A DNA stretch of 5,370 bases, taken from NCBI GenBank assembly GCA_012519525.1, contig JAAYQB010000103.1:1-5370 (forward strand), given 5' to 3'. Below the pieces are notes generated by a model that had not been told where the DNA came from, ran no database searches, and saw only the letters and a program-made list of their open reading frames with translations. Below are positions 1 to 5,370 of this stretch, one piece after another. How positions within the stretch are numbered: the first letter of the stretch is position 1; the number at the start of each line of letters is the position of its first letter. Position numbers and translations under genes: made by a program. The DNA is from Bacteroidales bacterium. Its GTDB lineage: Bacteria > Bacteroidota > Bacteroidia > Bacteroidales > WCHB1-69.

Positions 1-551
1 CTATTTATAGTATTCCTAAAACGGAAGTAATTATGATTAATTATGCAAATGGGAATAGAGATATGTTTGTAAACAATGAATCCGCTACACAAACACCTCT
101 TTTTTATGATGCGAATGAACAATTAGAATACGATAAAGAATCTTCGTCGAAGTTACGTCTTGGCAATAAGTTATTAACGGAAAGAGAAGCATTTCTTTTG
201 CTTTCTTATGATAATGAAAATATTTATAAAGAAACGTGGGTAGGGGCTAATCGACAGAGAAATGTAGGAAATGCATTGTTTTTTTCAGGCTTGGCATTGC
301 TTGTAAGTTCAAATATTTTATGGGCTTATAATACTTTGAATAATAATGATTTACTTATTTCACTTATCACGTTTTCAGGGCATGTATACGGAACGGGAAT
401 GTTTGCTGTTGGTTTGGTATTTAAGACGATAGGGCAAAAGCGTATGAGTTGGGTTTTAGATACGTATAATTGTAAAATCAGATTAAACAATCAAACTTCA
501 CTGTCTGTTATGCCAACACCTTTGGGTTTGGGTTTGCAATTGAATTTTTAA
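1..551 (+). CDS. Bacteroidota membrane-associated hypothetical protein, 5'-truncated
   Basis: I do not recognise a named family member. The frame is open from the window edge (first full codon at 3) to TAA at 549-551, 182 residues. An ATG at 33 is available, but the residues before it (IYSIPKTEVIM) run smoothly into INYANGNRDMF. Together they resemble a segment, recalled from memory, that recurs in Bacteroidota envelope proteins (roughly 'GPxYSIPKSEVxxIKYxNGxxxxF'), so the true start is almost certainly upstream. Counting from that ATG, a polar linker (13-45) is followed by LLTEREAFLLLS (47-58), two hydrophobic stretches (about 77-98 and 106-130) that could be membrane segments, DTYN, and a C-terminus GLGLQLNF ending in aromatic Phe, as often seen in envelope proteins of this phylum. 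Function unknown; envelope location is inference. It converges on dacB with a 3-base gap and has no visible terminator of its own. Confidence 0.7.
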   Translation, partial: IYSIPKTEVIMINYANGNRDMFVNNESATQTPLFYDANEQLEYDKESSSKLRLGNKLLTEREAFLLLSYDNENIYKETWVGANRQRNVGNALFFSGLALLVSSNILWAYNTLNNNDLLISLITFSGHVYGTGMFAVGLVFKTIGQKRMSWVLDTYNCKIRLNNQTSLSVMPTPLGLGLQLNF

Positions 552-554
552 AAT

Positions 555-1988
555 TTACTCTATAAGCAAAAATAGGATTTTTTCCAATTTATCTCTTACT
601 ATCATTGATTTGCAAGTGAAATTATTGGTAATGATTGTAAAGCAATAAGTAGTGCCGTTGGCGTTGATAGCATAGCCGGCATAAGCTCTGACGCCGCTCA
701 TAGTGCCGCTTTTAGCATAAATATTACTTCCTTTGGGTTTGTTTTTTATTATATTTCGCAGTGTGCCGGATACACCCGCTTCCGATAAAGAAAGTAAATA
801 TTGTTGGTAAAAAGAGGAGGAATAAACATAAGCGAGTACATCACAGACGGCAAGCGGAGAAATGAGATTAGAGGAAGATAATCCGCTTCCATCAACGATA
901 TTGATTGTTTCTGTCGGAATGCCCATACGTTTTAATCCGGCTTTGATTTCACTACTTGCTCTGATGTAAGAGCCGTTCCCTAATAATTTGAATACGGATT
1001 CGGCGTAAATATTATTGCTGGTTTTATTTATTTGATTGATAATCGAGGATAAAGAGAATGAATAGTGAATATAAACAGTGTCGAATTGTAAATTGAAAGT
1101 GTCAATATCTATGTAGTTGATAGTTCCTTCGATATTTACACCTTGATTGGCTAAGTATTCTTTGAAATTATACGCACATACGTATTCGGGGAAAGGCATG
1201 GCTATTTTGGCAGATACTGCCGATGCATTCAAAGCAATATATCCTTCTATATCACGGCGACTATTATAAAAATCACCGTATCCCATAATGTAGTTTGTTG
1301 TTCCTTTTTGAGCAGTGATGATGTTGTTGTTGATGGAATAATTTTTCGGAAGTGAAGGGTAAATGTTAGAAATAATTCCTTGTTTATTAATACTATCTGC
1401 CGGATTGACGGTAATTTGAAACATATTTTCGTGCCAATTAATGCCGCTGATTCCGGCACCGTAATAATTGCCGATATCGCCCCACATCCAAGTATCGTTT
1501 AAGGGATGGCTGTCAAAAAAAGAAGGATCGATGTACAGATTGCCTTTGATGCTTTCTATTCCTTTTTCTTTTAAAGCCAAATACCACTGTTTCAGGATAG
1601 TGTTGGGATGTGTTTTTGTAAAGCGGGTGCTGCCCAAAGTGGGGTCGCCGCCGCCTATGATGTAAACATTGCCGTTCAGAACGCCATTTGTTATGTTTCC
1701 TGAAGATAGAAGATAGGTTTTAAATTGGTAATTGCTTCCTAATTTTTGCAAAGCAATAGCCGTGAGAGGAATTTTTTGTAAAGAGGCAGGGACGAAATTT
1801 TTTGTGCCGTTGTAATCGAAAACTATTTGATTGGTTTTTACATCTTTTACGCATACGCCTATTGTTGCAGCGGCAACATCTTTATCGGAAGAAAACTTTT
1901 GAATCTCTTTCATTAATTTCTCTGAAAGAGTTTGAGAGAAACCGTTGAGAAAAGCAATTAAAAAAATTAATCCGACGATGTTTTTCAT
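555..1988 (-). CDS. dacB: D-alanyl-D-alanine carboxypeptidase/endopeptidase (PBP4 type, peptidase family S13)
   Basis: 477 residues, a normal length for the family. It should remove the terminal D-Ala from peptidoglycan stem peptides and/or cut D-Ala-mDAP cross-links outside the cytoplasmic membrane. The N-terminus MKNIVGLIFLIAFLNGFSQ is a classical signal peptide, probably cleaved near residue 18. All three penicillin-binding motifs are present: SxxK as S69-L-Q-K72 (nucleophile Ser69), SxN as S324-N-N326, and KTG as K426-S-G428. Other S13-like signatures are GGGDPTL (112-118) and DGSGLS (366-371). The long stretch between SxxK and SxN is the inserted domain typical of class C low-molecular-mass PBPs. 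The ATG lies inside the thiL stop region (ATGA overlap), so it is the downstream gene of a two-gene transcript and translation is probably coupled. Whether carboxypeptidase or endopeptidase activity dominates cannot be read from sequence. Confidence 0.93.
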   Translation of the reverse strand: MKNIVGLIFLIAFLNGFSQTLSEKLMKEIQKFSSDKDVAAATIGVCVKDVKTNQIVFDYNGTKNFVPASLQKIPLTAIALQKLGSNYQFKTYLLSSGNITNGVLNGNVYIIGGGDPTLGSTRFTKTHPNTILKQWYLALKEKGIESIKGNLYIDPSFFDSHPLNDTWMWGDIGNYYGAGISGINWHENMFQITVNPADSINKQGIISNIYPSLPKNYSINNNIITAQKGTTNYIMGYGDFYNSRRDIEGYIALNASAVSAKIAMPFPEYVCAYNFKEYLANQGVNIEGTINYIDIDTFNLQFDTVYIHYSFSLSSIINQINKTSNNIYAESVFKLLGNGSYIRASSEIKAGLKRMGIPTETINIVDGSGLSSSNLISPLAVCDVLAYVYSSSFYQQYLLSLSEAGVSGTLRNIIKNKPKGSNIYAKSGTMSGVRAYAGYAINANGTTYCFTIITNNFTCKSMIVRDKLEKILFLLIE

Positions 1989-3040
1989 TTTGTTGTCGTT
2001 TTTTTCAAATAAGCATCCCAGCCTTGTGCATTAAGGGGGATTGATTTTTTGTCGTTGGAAATAAAATTACAGCCTTCGTTTTCGTCTGTAATATAGCCGA
2101 TAATGGAAACATCTTCGACTTGTCGGATAGCGTCATAATGTTTTTGGTCGATAGTGAATAGCAGTTCGTAATCTTCGCCTCCGTTTAAGGCGACGGTTGA
2201 CGGGATTAATTTAAAATCCATAGCGGTATTATAAGCCAAGGTATCGATGGGTAGTTTGTCTTCAAAAATAGCACATCCTTTTTTAGAGTTTTTGCATATA
2301 TGTAGAATTTCGGAGGCTAAACCGTCTGAAATATCAATCATAGAGTTAGGTAGGATATTTTTTTTCCGAAGGTTATCGATAATATCTAAACGAGGTTCGG
2401 GTTTCAATTGACGTTCGATAAGGTAATCGAATCCTTCTAATTCAGGTTGGTTTTTAGGGTTTTGCATAAATACTTTTTTCTCTCGCTCTAAAATAAGCAA
2501 ACCTAAATAAGCAGCCCCCAAATCTCCGCTTACACAGATTAAATCGTTTGTTTTAGCCGTGTTACGTCTAACGATTTGCTGAGGTTCGGCATATCCGATA
2601 ACGGTTACGCTAATTTGTAATCCGCTGACACTCGAACAAGTGTCGCCGCCTACCAAATCAACGCCGTAGCGATTGCAGCACAGGTAAATACCTTTGTATA
2701 ATTCTTCGATAGCTTCTACCGTATAACGACTTGAAGCGGCAATGCCGACAAGCACTTGTTCGGGATGAGCATTCATGGCTGCCACATCCGATAAATTGAC
2801 GGCGATAGCTTTGTAACCCAAATGTTTCAAAGGACAATAGCTGATATCGAAATGCACACCCTCGATGAGCATATCTTTAGCAATTACTTGATGACGACCT
2901 TCCGTATTGATAATAGCGGCATCGTCGCCGACACCTAAGACGGTACTTTTATTTTTGATTTGAATGTTTTTTGTTAACAATTCGATTAATCCGAACTCTC
3001 CGTATGCCGAGAGAGGAGTTGTTTTTACATTTTCAAGCAT
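1985..3040 (-). CDS. thiL: Thiamine-monophosphate kinase
   Basis: ThiL phosphorylates thiamine monophosphate with ATP to give thiamine diphosphate, the last step of thiamine cofactor synthesis, in the cytoplasm. I place the start at the ATG at 3040-3038, giving 351 residues. An in-frame ATG at 3079 would add MIKFRYFCKKLYT, but those codons contain the -7 promoter box (3064-3057), and the family normally begins close to the EFGLIELL segment. ThiL/PurM-superfamily signatures in order: GVGDDAAI (36-43, metal and nucleotide binding), DMLIEGVHFD, NLSDVAAMNAHP, GGDTCSS, DISDGLASE and GGEDYELLFT. No key segment is missing. The TGA stop overlaps the dacB ATG. The pairing with a cell-wall peptidase looks like shared transcription rather than a shared pathway. 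Confidence 0.95.
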   Translation of the reverse strand: MLENVKTTPLSAYGEFGLIELLTKNIQIKNKSTVLGVGDDAAIINTEGRHQVIAKDMLIEGVHFDISYCPLKHLGYKAIAVNLSDVAAMNAHPEQVLVGIAASSRYTVEAIEELYKGIYLCCNRYGVDLVGGDTCSSVSGLQISVTVIGYAEPQQIVRRNTAKTNDLICVSGDLGAAYLGLLILEREKKVFMQNPKNQPELEGFDYLIERQLKPEPRLDIIDNLRKKNILPNSMIDISDGLASEILHICKNSKKGCAIFEDKLPIDTLAYNTAMDFKLIPSTVALNGGEDYELLFTIDQKHYDAIRQVEDVSIIGYITDENEGCNFISNDKKSIPLNAQGWDAYLKKTTTK

Positions 3041-3050
3041 TGTATATAAT

Positions 3051-3064
3051 TTTTTACAAAAGTA
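3051..3064 (-). promoter_or_regulatory. Promoter -7 box and probable start region for thiL-dacB
   Basis: On the minus strand, 3064-3057 reads TACTTTTG, a perfect Bacteroidota TAnnTTTG box. Transcription should begin around 3053-3050, leaving an 11-14 base leader before the ATG at 3040. No clear TTG stands at the usual 19-23 bp upstream; the nearest TTG is only 12 bp away, so the -33 element is weak. Confidence 0.6.
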
Positions 3065-3125
3065 ACGAAATTTTATCAATAATAGCCTATTAAAATAGAA
3101 TTTATTTAGAATGAATAATGATAAA

Positions 3126-3151
3126 TTGAAATTAAATTTAATGTATTTTTG
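3126..3151 (+). promoter_or_regulatory. Promoter for sufD
   Basis: TATTTTTG at 3144-3151 fits the Bacteroidota -7 consensus TAnnTTTG and predicts a start near 3155, about 44 bases before the sufD ATG. A TTG at 3126-3128 is 15 bp upstream, shorter than the usual 19-23 bp, so the -33 element is doubtful. The leader (AACAATTAAAAAAGCACAAG and on) is A-rich, with no convincing Shine-Dalgarno sequence, as is common in this phylum. I see no recognisable regulator site. Confidence 0.55.
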
Positions 3152-3198
3152 CAGTTACAAATAAGAACAATTAAAAAAGCACAAGAGAATCGTTTTTT

Positions 3199-4536
3199 AT
3201 GGTAACATTAGCAGATATAAATCAGTATTTTTCAAATTATTTGCCCTCGTTTGACAAGAATAGTAAACAGGATTTTTTTTTGAAACAACGTGGTGAAGCT
3301 GCTGATAATTTTCGCAAAATAGGCATGCCCGACAAAAAATCGGAAGTTTGGCGAGATGTTAATTGGGAAAATATTATAAAAAGTAAAAGTTTTGTCGTTC
3401 AAAAACAAGCCGAGGAATACCAGCCGATAGAAAATTATTTTCAATGTTCGACTCAAGACATTAATGCTGAAATGTTTGCTTTTTTGAACGGCTGGTATGT
3501 GCATTATAATGCACCGTTGACCATTTTTCCCGACGGTTCTATTTTCGGCAGTTTGCGTGAAGCCGTTCAACGTTTTCCCGATTTGGTCGTAGCCTGTTTA
3601 GGTAAAAATAAAGATTATGTCAATGGATTGACAGAGCTTAATTTAGCCTCTTGGCAAGATGGTTTTTTTGCGTATATTCCCGACAATGTACATGTAAAAA
3701 GACCCATTCAAATTGTATACATTGTTAATTCAAACGAAAACATATTAATACAACCTCGCAATGTTATTTCCATTGGCGACAACGCTTCTGTAAGTATAGT
3801 GCATTGCGATGATTCGCTCGAAACCAAAGAAACACTGATTAACACTGTTACTGAAATTTATGTAGGAAAAGCGGCTCAATGCGATTATTTTAAATTAGAA
3901 AACAAAGACAATCAAACGACTCTTATCAATCATCTTTTAATACATCAAGAGGGAAATAGCACCGTTAATACGAATACGACTGTGTTTAACGGTGGTTTGG
4001 CACATAATACGATAGCGGTAAATCTGGCAGAGCCTAAGGCGGAAATCAATAGCAACGGTTTGTATTTGGTAGATAAAAAACAAGACATATCGAATGTTTT
4101 GTATATCAAGCATAGTGCAGCCGAATGTACGAGCAATCAGCTGTATAAAGGAATTATTGACGATAGTGCCAAGGCACATTTTATCGGTCATGTGTATGTG
4201 GAAAAAGATGCGGAAAAAACGGAAGCACGACAAACCAATCGTAATATTTTATTGACCGATAATGCAAAGGTGGTTTCTAAACCGTTTTTGGAAATTTATA
4301 CCGACGATGTAAAGTGTAGCCATGGCTCAACTGTCGGACAATTGGATGAAAATGCACTGTTTTACTTGCGTACGCGCGGTATTTGTGAACGCAACGCAAG
4401 GGTGTTGTTAATGCACGCTTTTGCCAAAGAAATTATAGATAAAATAAGTATAAAAGCCCTTTCGGAACGCACGGAACGTTTGGTAAGAAAAAGATTAACA
4501 GGCGAAATTATTTCCTGCAATAGCTGTATGCAATAG
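3199..4536 (+). CDS. sufD: Fe-S cluster assembly scaffold subunit SufD
   Basis: SufD joins SufB and the ATPase SufC in the SufBC(2)D scaffold on which Fe-S clusters are built in the cytoplasm. The 445-residue length is normal for the family. An N-terminal helical part includes the conserved MPDKKSEVWR-type segment (about 43-52). It is followed by a beta-helix core (about 170-385) and a helical C-terminal part. The conserved motif TDDVKCSHGSTVGQLDENAL contains Cys373 and His375; His375 probably matches the functionally important His360 of E. coli SufD. FYLRTRGI follows, a SufB/SufD hallmark. The motif is shared with SufB, but length and overall sequence fit SufD better. The protein ends CNSCMQ, a CxxC of unknown meaning. 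It is not next to sufB, sufC, sufS or sufE here: thiL diverges upstream, and a terminator and an RNA gene follow. Confidence 0.92.
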   Translation: MVTLADINQYFSNYLPSFDKNSKQDFFLKQRGEAADNFRKIGMPDKKSEVWRDVNWENIIKSKSFVVQKQAEEYQPIENYFQCSTQDINAEMFAFLNGWYVHYNAPLTIFPDGSIFGSLREAVQRFPDLVVACLGKNKDYVNGLTELNLASWQDGFFAYIPDNVHVKRPIQIVYIVNSNENILIQPRNVISIGDNASVSIVHCDDSLETKETLINTVTEIYVGKAAQCDYFKLENKDNQTTLINHLLIHQEGNSTVNTNTTVFNGGLAHNTIAVNLAEPKAEINSNGLYLVDKKQDISNVLYIKHSAAECTSNQLYKGIIDDSAKAHFIGHVYVEKDAEKTEARQTNRNILLTDNAKVVSKPFLEIYTDDVKCSHGSTVGQLDENALFYLRTRGICERNARVLLMHAFAKEIIDKISIKALSERTERLVRKRLTGEIISCNSCMQ

Positions 4537-4574
4537 TGCGACAAAAAAAATATTACCTTTGAAATAGATATTCC

Positions 4575-4607
4575 CGAATTTTAAATTTAACAGAAATTCG
4601 CTTTTTT
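4575..4607 (+). terminator. Probable rho-independent terminator of sufD
   Basis: CGAATTT (4575-4581) pairs with AAATTCG (4594-4600) as a 7-bp stem around a 12-base loop, followed by CTTTTTT (4601-4607). The stem is AT-rich and the loop long, so it may be weak, but position (about 40 bases after the sufD stop) and T-tract fit. Confidence 0.5.
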
Positions 4608-4657
4608 ACTCATCAGATGACTCGAAGTTTGATAAATTTTCATATATTTTAAAAAAA

Positions 4658-4690
4658 TTGTTTTTTATAACAAAAAATGTTGTACTTTTG
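4658..4690 (+). promoter_or_regulatory. Promoter of the RNA gene left of the CRISPR array
   Basis: TTG at 4658-4660, a 22-bp spacer and TACTTTTG at 4683-4690 form a full Bacteroidota promoter (TTG / TAnnTTTG). Transcription is expected near 4694. This is the best-formed promoter in the window outside the CRISPR repeats. The sequence just before it (4641-4682) is almost pure A/T. Confidence 0.7.
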
Positions 4691-4693
4691 CAC

Positions 4694-4845
4694 TCAAATA
4701 AGGTGAAGATGTTAATCGCTCGCAATGGGCAATGGACCCGCGGATAAGTCGTTTTCCTATCCTTATTTTTACGTATATTTTACATTAGGTGTACCGATTA
4801 CCGGTGCCTTGTGTGCCAGCCACTGAAAAGTGGCTTTCTTTATTT
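4694..4845 (+). ncRNA. Structured small RNA, about 145-150 nt, possibly Bacteroidales-1-like
   Basis: A unit bounded by a strong promoter (4658-4690) and a hairpin terminator (4818-4845), with no recognisable protein gene. Visible pairing: an 8-bp stem AAATAAGG (4696-4703) with CCTTATTT (4761-4768). This encloses a hairpin in which CGC (4721-4723) and GGG (4727-4729) pair with CCC (4737-4739) and GCG (4740-4742), with an AAT bulge. A second hairpin is AGGTG-CCG / CGG-TGCCT (4787-4809). From memory, the Bacteroidales-1 RNA family was described as bounded by a Bacteroidota promoter and a terminator; that layout matches, but I cannot confirm membership. 6S RNA is another possibility. It is not a tracrRNA: no stretch complements the CRISPR repeat. 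Short frames at 4709-4747 (12 codons) and 4725-4826 (33 codons) are probably accidental. Confidence 0.6.
4818..4845 (+). terminator. Rho-independent terminator of the small RNA
   Basis: AGCCACT (4818-4824) and AGTGGCT (4829-4835) form a perfect 7-bp stem closed by a GAAA tetraloop, followed by TTCTTTATTT (4836-4845). It ends 11 bp before the first, decayed CRISPR repeat, so it should also limit read-through into the array. Confidence 0.8.
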
Positions 4846-4856
4846 ATACCTATTGG

Positions 4857-4903
4857 TTTTATCATCTACTTGTGTTTTTTGTAATTTTGCTCTTTGAAAC
4901 AGT
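4857..4903 (+). repeat. Decayed terminal CRISPR repeat, 3' half intact
   Basis: Bases 19-47 of this unit (4875-4903) match the consensus exactly, from the T-tract to GAAACAGT. The first 18 bases (4857-4874) agree only by chance and lack GTTGTG. Alternatively ATTGGTTTTAT at 4852-4862 is a remnant of consensus ATTGGCTTTCAT pushed left by about 12 inserted bases. The -7 box TAATTTTG is kept (4882-4889), but the TTG at the right distance is lost. Confidence 0.85.
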
Positions 4904-4934
4904 TGATTAACAATGGCTATTAATACTAATTCTG

Positions 4935-4966
4935 TTGTGATTGGCTTTCATTTTTTTGTAATTTTG
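4935..4966 (+). promoter_or_regulatory. Promoter inside the CRISPR repeat (first intact copy; recurs in each repeat)
   Basis: TTG at 4935-4937 (repeat bases 2-4), 21 bp, then TAATTTTG at 4959-4966 (repeat bases 26-33) matches the Bacteroidota promoter TTG / TAnnTTTG in sequence and spacing. The predicted start is near repeat base 37, about 10 bases before the next spacer. The same -7 box is at 5037-5044, 5113-5120, 5190-5197, 5267-5274 and 5344-5351, each with its TTG. Transcription from these sites is inference. Confidence 0.55.
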
Positions 4967-5370
4967 CTCTTTGAAACAGTCCTGTCCCGAATATAAATCA
5001 ACATCAGATGTGTTGTGATTGGCTTTCATTTTTTTGTAATTTTGCTCTTTGAAACAGTAGTTAAAAGATCTTTGGAAAGGGTTGAGCGTTGTGATTGGCT
5101 TTCATTTTTTTGTAATTTTGCTCTTTGAAACAGTTGCTAAAAATTACACTATTTATGTAGATGAGTTGTGATTGGCTTTCATTTTTTTGTAATTTTGCTC
5201 TTTGAAACAGTAATTCTATTTCCGTCTATGATTTCATCAACGTTGTGATTGGCTTTCATTTTTTTGTAATTTTGCTCTTTGAAACAGTTTATTCGACAAA
5301 GGTATAACGGTAGACTACGTTGTGATTGGCTTTCATTTTTTTGTAATTTTGCTCTTTGAAACAGTTACAA

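Larger units (their letters stand above)
4857..5370 (+). CRISPR. CRISPR array, type II-C-like 47-bp repeats, 7 repeats, open at right edge
   Basis: Seven direct repeats: 4857-4903 (decayed), 4934-4980, 5012-5058, 5088-5134, 5165-5211, 5242-5288, 5319-5365. The last six are identical, 47 bp, beginning GTTGTGATTGGCTTTCA and ending CTCTTTGAAACAGT. The six complete spacers are 4904-4933, 4981-5011, 5059-5087, 5135-5164, 5212-5241 and 5289-5318 (30, 31, 29, 30, 30 and 30 bp), all different; a seventh begins at 5366. Long repeats starting GTTGTG and ending near GAAACAG, with 30-bp spacers, are characteristic of Cas9 type II-C arrays in Bacteroidota. The GTTGTG end marks the 5' side of the crRNA repeat, so the array is probably read on the plus strand. 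No spacer matches anything I can see in the window. Cas genes, tracrRNA and leader are not visible and probably lie to the right. Confidence 0.97.

Noticed and set aside
33..551. ATG at 33 as the true start of the left gene
   Set aside because: The frame stays open to the window edge, and the residues before the ATG belong to what looks like a conserved segment, so the gene is truncated rather than complete.
3232..3570. Minus-strand open frame within sufD, and similar frames at 3937-4233, 3945-4136, 4362-4544, 1247-1459 and 1468-1665
   Set aside because: They lie wholly or almost wholly inside strongly supported sufD or dacB on other frames, and their translations show no domain or motif.
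4831..4838. TGGCTTTC in the terminator stem as a remnant of another CRISPR repeat
   Set aside because: The 8-base match to repeat bases 9-16 is not extended on either side, and the sequence is fully explained by the terminator hairpin.
4640..4845. tracrRNA next to the array
   Set aside because: An anti-repeat would need a long complement of the repeat's 5' half (TGAAAGCCAATCACAAC). I find none on either strand. The best pairing is about 6 of 7 bases with AGCCACT of the terminator stem, and ACAAAAAATG at 4670-4679 complements only the T-tract and lies upstream of the predicted start.
4694..4845. SRP RNA, tmRNA or cobalamin riboswitch (because of GGTGCC and GCCACTG)
   Set aside because: The SRP apical GGAAGCAGCC-type segment, the tmRNA 5' and 3' tRNA-like ends, and the B12 box are absent; the short matches sit in separate local hairpins.
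4537..4856. CRISPR leader on the left of the array
   Set aside because: A GC-containing RNA gene with a terminator fills this stretch up to 11 bp before the decayed repeat, and the repeat next to a true leader is normally intact.

Overview
The window looks like a chromosomal segment of an AT-rich Bacteroidota, probably a Bacteroidales. Evidence: promoters of the phylum's TTG / TAnnTTTG type, little sign of Shine-Dalgarno sequences before the protein genes, a Bacteroidota-type surface or membrane protein at the left end, and a 47-bp CRISPR repeat of the kind found with type II-C (Cas9) systems in this phylum.

Layout. (1) 1-551, plus strand: the 3' part of an unrecognised membrane-associated protein whose start lies left of the window. 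(2) 555-3040, minus strand: a thiL-dacB pair joined by a 4-base ATGA overlap. ThiL makes thiamine diphosphate; DacB is a secreted peptidase-family-S13 (PBP4-type) D,D-carboxypeptidase/endopeptidase. The plus-strand gene converges on dacB with only 3 bases between the stop codons. (3) 3041-3198: a divergent intergenic region with a TAnnTTTG box for thiL on the minus strand and another for sufD on the plus strand. (4) 3199-4536, plus strand: sufD, a scaffold subunit of the SUF iron-sulfur cluster machinery, standing alone without sufB, sufC or sufS beside it in the window, and followed by a weak AT-rich terminator. (5) 4658-4845: a compact RNA gene with its own promoter and hairpin terminator, not coding for a recognisable protein. 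(6) 4857-5370, running off the right edge: a CRISPR array with six identical 47-bp repeats and one decayed repeat at the left end, separated by 29-31 bp spacers.

The protein genes are housekeeping (cofactor synthesis, cell wall, Fe-S assembly) and have no evident link to the array. The most interesting part is the right end. Every intact repeat contains a correctly spaced Bacteroidota promoter (TTG at repeat bases 2-4, 21 bp, TAATTTTG at bases 26-33), so each spacer could be transcribed from the repeat before it. The decayed left repeat keeps only its 3' half, which holds the -7 box, and lacks the 5' half that would pair with tracrRNA. No leader lies at this end: a terminator ends 11 bp before the array. 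This suggests that the array is transcribed left to right from internal promoters, as reported for Neisseria type II-C, and that new spacers enter at the far end, outside the window. No cas gene or tracrRNA is visible here.
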